Shown in pieces: positions 5,552 to 9,743 of a DNA stretch of 9,743 bases; the first letter of the stretch is position 1; every line of letters begins with the position of its first letter. A model generated the notes under the pieces. That model had not been told where the DNA came from. It saw only the letters and a list, made by a program, of their open reading frames with translations, and made no database searches. Position numbers and translations under genes: made by a program. This stretch comes from Pseudomonadota bacterium (GTDB taxonomy: Bacteria > Pseudomonadota > Gammaproteobacteria > Steroidobacterales > Steroidobacteraceae): the NCBI GenBank assembly GCA_023457495.1, contig JAEWLQ010000016.1:1-9743 (forward strand). The letters are read 5' to 3'.

Positions 5552-5884
5552 CTACGAGGCGGGCTTGGCCGGAGCCGGCTTGGCCGCCGCCGGCGCGGTG
5601 CCGGCCGCGGGTTTGTCAGCCCCTAACCGGATGTCCGCGCGGTTCTTGTCGATGAGTTTCTGGGTGATGCCTTCGACCATGGCGAGCTGGTCGACCGACT
5701 TGAACGGACCGTTCTTGTCGCGGTAGCTCACGATCGCCTTGGCCTTCGCCGGGCCGACGCCGTTGAGCGCCTTGGCGAGGGTGGTTGCGTCCGCGGTGTT
5801 GATGTTCACGGGCTCGGCGAAGGCGCCGAGCGGCGCGAGCAGGACCAGGGCCGCGAGTGTGGATGCGAAGTGTCTGATGTTCAT
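5552..5884 (-). CDS. ComEA-like helix-hairpin-helix DNA-binding protein, exported
   Basis: The 110-residue protein has a signal peptide (MNIRHFASTLAALVLLAPLGAFA, probable cleavage after residue 23). Next comes a short ComEA-type domain beginning EPVNINTADATTLAKAL, with a helix-hairpin-helix at about 40-52 (LNGVGPAKAKAI) and a second half-motif at 70-80 (VEGITQKLIDK). A low-complexity Ala/Pro/Lys tail covers 88-110. ComEA proteins bind incoming double-stranded DNA in the periplasm during natural transformation; many proteobacteria carry small secreted versions like this one. The frame is open to 5968, but the start at 5884 has AAGGAGG 4 nt upstream and a proper signal peptide. The basic tail may add non-specific DNA contacts (inference). 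No other competence gene is in the window, so a role in uptake is likely but not proven. Confidence 0.9.
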   Translation of the reverse strand: MNIRHFASTLAALVLLAPLGAFAEPVNINTADATTLAKALNGVGPAKAKAIVSYRDKNGPFKSVDQLAMVEGITQKLIDKNRADIRLGADKPAAGTAPAAAKPAPAKPAS

Positions 5885-5907
5885 ATTGCCTCCTTGCCTG
5901 TTGGGAA

Positions 5908-5922
5908 CCGGCGGTACGCCGG
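5908..5922. repeat. Short perfect palindrome upstream of the comEA-like gene
   Basis: CCGGCG, loop GTA, CGCCGG: a 6-bp perfect inverted repeat 23 nt upstream of the comEA-like start. It lies where the promoter or 5' leader must be. It could be an operator or an mRNA hairpin; in GC-rich DNA a chance match is also reasonable. Confidence 0.3.
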
Positions 5923-5974
5923 GCGGCAGGGAGACTAGCAAGGCGGTGCGCGGCCGACGGAGCCGCAAATCGAG

Positions 5975-6934
5975 TCAAGTCGCGCGGATATTCAGGCTTT
6001 GCAGGGAGTCCCAGCTGCGGCAGCTCGGACAGCGCCAATGCCACGTCACACTCGACACACCGCATTGTTCGCAACGAAAACGCGCGGGCTCCAGCTGCGG
6101 CGCCACATCCTCGGGCGGATCGGCCCGCAGCATTGCGTCGAGCTCTCCGGCGCGCGCCCCAGCGGCCAGGTGCGCTTCCTGCGAGAAGGCCGCCCGCAAC
6201 GTGTGCGACGGATGCAGCGCGGCCGCGTACAGATCGACGACCTTGCCCTGCGCGCCCGCCGCGGCCGCGATGCGCGCCGCCAGCAAGGCGGCCCGCGCAC
6301 TCGACGGGGCGTGCACGCGTGCCGCGGCCACGTGGGCTCTCGCGGCCGCGAAATCCCCGGCCGCCAGCGCCGCCTCCCCCAGTTCGCAGCAATAGTGAGC
6401 CGCCACCGACGCACGCTCGCGCTGCTTTTCGTGCGGCAATTCGCGCCAGATGTCGAGCGCCGCGCGCCAGTCGTGCTGCTGCTCGTAGACCCACGCGAGC
6501 TTCTCGAGCGCGGCGGCGCGATAGTTAGGTGAGCCGAGCAGGTCGCGCAGCCGTTCCTCGGCGCGGTCGAAGAGTCCGGCGCTCATGTAGTCGAGCCCGA
6601 GCGCGAACGTCGCCTGCTCGCGGATGGCGATTTCGCCGTGCTGCCGCAGCTCGGTGTGGATCGCGATGGCGCGGTCCACCTCGCCGCGGCGGCGCATCAG
6701 GCTGCCGAGCGCGAACTGGATCTCGGCCTCGTGGGACTTGGTCGCGAGCCGCGTGAACACCTCGGCCGCGCGGTCATAGCGGTCGTTGACCAGGTGATCG
6801 AGGCCGGTGAAATAGTCGATGTCGTGTCGCATCCGCCGCGCGCGGGCCGAACGCCGGCCGAGCACGAACGCGGCCGCCCCCACGAGCAGGAAGCACAGCA
6901 GCAGGACTTCGGGACCGATGCCTCTCAGGCGCAT
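5975..6934 (-). CDS. lapB: LapB (YciM)-type LPS assembly/regulation protein, shortened
   Basis: LapB is an inner-membrane-anchored cytosolic TPR protein that in E. coli guides FtsH to degrade LpxC and so limits lipid A synthesis. The 319-residue product has the N-terminal anchor (VLLLCFLLVGAAAFVLGRRSA, residues 10-30) and TPR repeats from about 36. The conserved GEVDRAIAIHTELRQ (84-98) and LGLDYMSAGLFDRAEERL (112-129) segments are present, as is the C-terminal rubredoxin-like metal knuckle C288-x2-C291 and C302-x2-C305 followed by RSW. E. coli LapB has 389 residues; about 70 are missing here, all between the AR-x-A-x6-R TPR near 213 and the knuckle. The frame is uninterrupted, so this is not a simple frameshift. 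An in-frame stop lies four codons upstream of the ATG, which fixes the start, although no good Shine-Dalgarno is visible. aroA lies 60 bp upstream. Confidence 0.9.
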   Translation of the reverse strand: MRLRGIGPEVLLLCFLLVGAAAFVLGRRSARARRMRHDIDYFTGLDHLVNDRYDRAAEVFTRLATKSHEAEIQFALGSLMRRRGEVDRAIAIHTELRQHGEIAIREQATFALGLDYMSAGLFDRAEERLRDLLGSPNYRAAALEKLAWVYEQQHDWRAALDIWRELPHEKQRERASVAAHYCCELGEAALAAGDFAAARAHVAAARVHAPSSARAALLAARIAAAAGAQGKVVDLYAAALHPSHTLRAAFSQEAHLAAGARAGELDAMLRADPPEDVAPQLEPARFRCEQCGVSSVTWHWRCPSCRSWDSLQSLNIRAT

Positions 6935-6994
6935 ACGGTCAAATTATCACGGAGACCCACCCATTCTCACGGACCTGGAAAAACCCTTGGAAAC

Positions 6995-8323
6995 TCAAGC
7001 GCTGGATACTGCGCCCCGGGCGCGCGCCCAGTCCTTCCAGTAGTTCGGGTAGGTCTTCGCGACGCAGCCGGGATCCAGGATTCGCAGCCCCGGCAGCCTG
7101 GAGCCGAGCACGCCGAAGGACATGGCAATCCGGTGGTCGTGATAGGTCTCGATTTCCACCCTCGCCTGTGGCGCCCGCTCTCCAAGCGGCTGGATCACCA
7201 TGAAATCCGGCCCCTCCTCGACTTCGACGCCCAGCTTGCGCAGCTCGCGCGTCGGTGCGGCGATGCGGTCGCATTCCTTGACGCGCAGGGTGGCGAGCCC
7301 GGTGATCCGGGTGGGCTTCGACAGGAACGGCGCGATCATCATGAGAGTCGGAGCGACGTCCGGCATCGTGGTCATGTCGACCGCGGTGTCGAAACCCGCC
7401 GCCAAAGACTTCGGACCTTGAATCACGGTGCTGCCCGGCGAGCGGTCGACCCGCGCGCCCAGCCGCTCGCACAGTCCCAGGAATTCGTAGTCGCCCTGCC
7501 GGGTGCCGGACCCCAGGTTGGTCAGCGTGACTCGAGCGCCATGCAGCAGCGCCAGCGCCGCGAAATACGAGGCCGCCGACGCATCGCCCTCCACGGGGAT
7601 GTCACCGGCGCGATAGACCTGCGGCCGCACGATGAGCCTGTGGTATCCCTGGTTCTCGACCTCGACCCCGAACTTGCGCATCTCGTCCAGCGTGAGATCG
7701 AGATAGGGTTTGCTGGTCAGGTCGCCGTCCACCTCGACCGTGAGGCCGCCTTCGATGAGCGGCGCGATGATCAGCAGGCTCGTGAGGTATTGGCTGGAGA
7801 TCGTGCCCGAGACTCGCGCGGGGCCGCGCAGCGCGCGCGTCCCGGAAACGGTCGTCGGCAGGTATCCGTCGTTCGTGGAATCCAGTCGCGCGCCCAGTGC
7901 GCGCAAGGCGTCCACGAGATCCTTGTTGGGGCGCTTCTGCATCGAGATGTGGCCGTCGACCCGCGTCTCATCCGGGCGCAGCGCCGCGAACGCCAGCATC
8001 AAGCGCGTGGTCACCGCGCTTTGCCCCACATCGAGCGTCACCGCGCCCGCGGCGAATCCGCCGCCCCGCCCGGTGATGATCACCTGGTCCTCGCGCGAGT
8101 CGTCCACGGCGATGCCGAGGCGGCGCAGGCAATCCTTCATGCGCCAGTAATCGTCGGCTTCGCCGGGATAACGGATGGTGCTGGTGCCGTTGGCGAGCGC
8201 CGCGATGGCGCAGTCGCGCAGCGTCAGGGACTTGCTGCCCGGCAGGGGTGTTTCGAACTTCAGGGAACCGCCCGGCCACGGCTCGAGATCGAGCGTGGCC
8301 GGGTAGTTAGTTTGCGAAGTCAA
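6995..8323 (-). CDS. aroA: AroA, 3-phosphoshikimate 1-carboxyvinyltransferase (EPSP synthase), atypical substrate loop
   Basis: AroA joins phosphoenolpyruvate to shikimate-3-phosphate, the sixth step of the shikimate pathway to aromatic amino acids. The product is 442 residues (E. coli 427). Equivalents of the E. coli catalytic and ligand residues are present: K31-S32 and R36 (PGSKS-x3-R), R131 (KRP), SSQ at 176-178, SKPY at 204-207, EGDAS-x-ASYF, D322, E350 and R353 (RVKECDR), H397-R398 and K423 (AKTYP). The loop that is normally GNAGTAMRP instead reads GQSAVTTRL at 100-108, so the positions of N94, G96, T97 and P101 are Q, A, V and L. The start is TTG, forming TTGA with the ihfB stop (4-nt overlap), and no Shine-Dalgarno is evident, so translation is probably coupled. 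Its position between ihfB and lapB is unusual; it is normally upstream of cmk-rpsA. Confidence 0.95.
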   Translation of the reverse strand: MTSQTNYPATLDLEPWPGGSLKFETPLPGSKSLTLRDCAIAALANGTSTIRYPGEADDYWRMKDCLRRLGIAVDDSREDQVIITGRGGGFAAGAVTLDVGQSAVTTRLMLAFAALRPDETRVDGHISMQKRPNKDLVDALRALGARLDSTNDGYLPTTVSGTRALRGPARVSGTISSQYLTSLLIIAPLIEGGLTVEVDGDLTSKPYLDLTLDEMRKFGVEVENQGYHRLIVRPQVYRAGDIPVEGDASAASYFAALALLHGARVTLTNLGSGTRQGDYEFLGLCERLGARVDRSPGSTVIQGPKSLAAGFDTAVDMTTMPDVAPTLMMIAPFLSKPTRITGLATLRVKECDRIAAPTRELRKLGVEVEEGPDFMVIQPLGERAPQARVEIETYHDHRIAMSFGVLGSRLPGLRILDPGCVAKTYPNYWKDWARARGAVSSA

Positions 8324-8622
8324 TCTCGAATCGGGCGGTCCGCCCCGTCGTTGACCCGCTCACGCAGATCCTTGCCGGGCTTGAAGTGCGGAACGTACTT
8401 GCCCGACAACGCGACGGCTTCACCCGTCTTCGGATTGCGGCCCTGCCGCGGCGGCCGGAAGTGCAGCGAGAACGAGCCGAAGCCGCGTATCTCGATGCGA
8501 TCTCCCGCCGACAGGGCATCGCTCATGATCTCGAGGATCTGCTTGAGCGCGAGCTCCACATCCTTGGCTGGCAGATGTTTCTGTTTTGCCGTGATGATCT
8601 CTATGAGCTCGGACTTCGTCAT
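8320..8622 (-). CDS. ihfB: IhfB, integration host factor beta subunit
   Basis: IHF-beta pairs with IHF-alpha to bind and sharply bend specific DNA sites in the nucleoid, and it often assists sigma-54 promoters by bringing activator and polymerase together. The 100-residue protein matches the family: MTKSELIE start, IEIRGFGSFSLHFRPPRQGRNPKTGE at about 43-68 (the DNA-intercalating arm with the conserved Pro), and GKYVPHFKPGKDLRERVN at 74-91. E. coli IhfB is 94 residues; the extra length is a short polar tail. AAAGGAT lies about 10 nt before the ATG. It follows rpsA after 42 bp, the standard gammaproteobacterial arrangement, and its stop overlaps the aroA start. Confidence 0.97.
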   Translation of the reverse strand: MTKSELIEIITAKQKHLPAKDVELALKQILEIMSDALSAGDRIEIRGFGSFSLHFRPPRQGRNPKTGEAVALSGKYVPHFKPGKDLRERVNDGADRPIRD

Positions 8623-8664
8623 GGGCCGCTATCCTTTGTTGCTTTTATGCAGGATGCCTAGCTA

Positions 8665-9743
8665 TTACCGGTCTCCGCCAATCTGCTCCTTGAGCAGGTC
8701 GCCGAGGCTCGTGCCGCTGCTCGAGCCCTGCTCGGAGCGGTAGCTCGAGACGGCTTCCGCCTCCTCGTGCATTTCCTTGGCCTTGATCGACAGCGCGATG
8801 GTGCGCGTCTTGCGGTCGACACCGGTGAACTTGGCTTCGACTTCCTCGCCCACCTTGAGCACGGTGCGCGCGTCTTCGACGCGGTCGCGACCCAGCTCGC
8901 TGGCGCGCAGCTGACCTTCGATGCCATTGCCGAGGTCGATGACCGCGCCGCGGGCGTCGACTTCCTTGACCGTTCCCTTGACGATCGTGCCCTTCGGATT
9001 CGTCGCGATGTACTCGCTGAACGGATCCTGCGCGAGCTGCTTGATGCCAAGCGAAATGCGCTCACGCTCCGGGTCGATCGACAGCACCATGGCCTCGACC
9101 TGCTGGCCCTTCTGGTAGTTGCGCACGGCTTCTTCGCCCGCGACATCCCACGAGAGGTCCGACAGGTGCACGAGACCGTCGATGTTGCCGGCAAGGCCGA
9201 TGAACACGCCGAAGTCGGTGATGGACTTGATCTGGCCCGACACCTTGTCGCCGCGGTTGTAGTTCTCGGCGAACTCCTTCCACGGGTTCTGATTGCACTG
9301 CTTGAGGCCGAGCGAAATGCGACGACGCTCTTCATCCACGTCGAGCACCATGACTTCGACTTCCTGGCCCGAGTGCACGACCTTGGCCGGGTTGACGTTC
9401 TTGTTGGTCCAGTCCATTTCGGACACATGGACCAGGCCTTCGACGCCGTCCTCGATCTCCACGAACGCGCCGTAGTCGGCGATGTTCGTGACCTTGCCGA
9501 ACACTCGCGTGTTGGGCGGGTAACGGCGGGCGATGTTCTCCCACGGATCCGCGCCGAGCTGCTTGAGGCCCAGCGAGACGCGCGAACGCTCGCGGTCGAA
9601 CTTGAGGATGCGGACATCGATCTCGTCGCCGACCTTGACCACTTCCGACGGATGCTTGACGCGCTTCCACGCCATGTCGGTGATGTGCAGCAGGCCGTCG
9701 ATGCCACCGAGGTCCACGAACGCGCCGTAGTCGGTGAGGTTCT
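8665..9743 (-). CDS. rpsA: RpsA, 30S ribosomal protein S1, C-terminal part, cut by the window edge
   Basis: S1 binds mRNA and brings it to the 30S subunit. The visible 358 residues correspond to the C-terminal two-thirds of the roughly 557-residue protein. They begin inside the third S1 domain (NLTDYGAFVDLGGIDGLLHITDMAW), followed by domain 4 (VFGKVTNIADYGAFVEIEDGVEGLVHVSEMDW), domain 5 (VSGQIKSITDFGVFIGLAGNIDGLVHLSDLSW) and domain 6 (VKGTVKEVDARGAVIDLGNGIEGQLRASEL). The gene ends with a short acidic/Ser-rich tail, and a TAA stop is followed at once by TAG in frame. The frame stays open to 9743, so the start is outside the window. Internal GTG or ATG codons are not gene starts. Confidence 0.98.
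   Translation of the reverse strand, partial: NLTDYGAFVDLGGIDGLLHITDMAWKRVKHPSEVVKVGDEIDVRILKFDRERSRVSLGLKQLGADPWENIARRYPPNTRVFGKVTNIADYGAFVEIEDGVEGLVHVSEMDWTNKNVNPAKVVHSGQEVEVMVLDVDEERRRISLGLKQCNQNPWKEFAENYNRGDKVSGQIKSITDFGVFIGLAGNIDGLVHLSDLSWDVAGEEAVRNYQKGQQVEAMVLSIDPERERISLGIKQLAQDPFSEYIATNPKGTIVKGTVKEVDARGAVIDLGNGIEGQLRASELGRDRVEDARTVLKVGEEVEAKFTGVDRKTRTIALSIKAKEMHEEAEAVSSYRSEQGSSSGTSLGDLLKEQIGGDR

Noticed and set aside
5950..5966. Hairpin GCGGC/GCCGC just after the lapB stop, as a terminator
   Set aside because: The stem is only 5 bp, with a 7-nt loop and no T-run on the minus strand.
6935..6994. Sigma-70 promoter for lapB in the aroA-lapB gap
   Set aside because: GATAAT is present on the minus strand 12 nt before the ATG, but no acceptable -35 lies at 16-18 bp.
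6638..8743. A 701-codon plus-strand open frame across lapB, aroA and ihfB
   Set aside because: It is antisense to three conserved genes with intact motifs and its composition (Arg/His/Gly/Gln-rich) is typical of a high-GC shadow frame.
1..9743. Mobile elements, CRISPR arrays, tRNA or rRNA genes
   Set aside because: No transposase or integrase motifs, no regularly spaced repeats, no tRNA-like cloverleaf with a T-loop consensus, and no rRNA sequence were seen. All long frames are accounted for by chromosomal genes.

Overview
The window is high-GC (most codons end in G or C) and looks like a chromosomal segment of a gammaproteobacterium. Supporting this are rpsA-ihfB linked to lapB, a ComEA-like protein, GalU, and flagellar genes driven by sigma-54 and sigma-28 promoters, as in Pseudomonas- or Vibrio-type cascades. 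The exact lineage is inference; a deep-branching, Steroidobacter/Nevskia-like gammaproteobacterium would fit but cannot be fixed without a search.

Region 1 (1-2932) is a flagellar cluster. flgD (5' end only), flgC and flgB run leftward. flgA, flgM and flgN run rightward. Between flgB and flgA lie two divergent sigma-54 promoters whose 16-bp cores differ at one base. flgM has its own sigma-28 promoter, and flgN is followed by a textbook intrinsic terminator. The logic is rod proteins plus hook cap on one side, and P-ring chaperone, anti-sigma-28 factor and export chaperone on the other.

Region 2 (2933-4454) is a 305-bp non-coding stretch followed by two overlapping genes of unknown function: a 119-residue cytosolic-looking protein and a 286-residue lipoprotein with a Gly5 and Pro-rich linker. 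They converge on the genes to the right.

Region 3 (4545-9743) is a leftward run of conserved housekeeping genes: rpsA (3' part), ihfB, aroA, lapB, a comEA-like DNA-binding protein gene and galU. Two points depart from the textbook rpsA-ihfB-lapA-lapB arrangement. aroA sits between ihfB and lapB, with a TTG start overlapping the ihfB stop, while no lapA is present. LapB is also about 70 residues shorter than the E. coli protein.

The most interesting single feature is EPSP synthase (AroA). The catalytic residues are retained, but the usual NAGTAMRP phosphoenolpyruvate/glyphosate loop reads QSAVTTRL. No wholly new system (defence, mobile element, CRISPR) is visible. The unexplained material is the two-gene unknown unit, the atypical AroA and LapB, and the flgA promoter geometry that predicts a leaderless mRNA.
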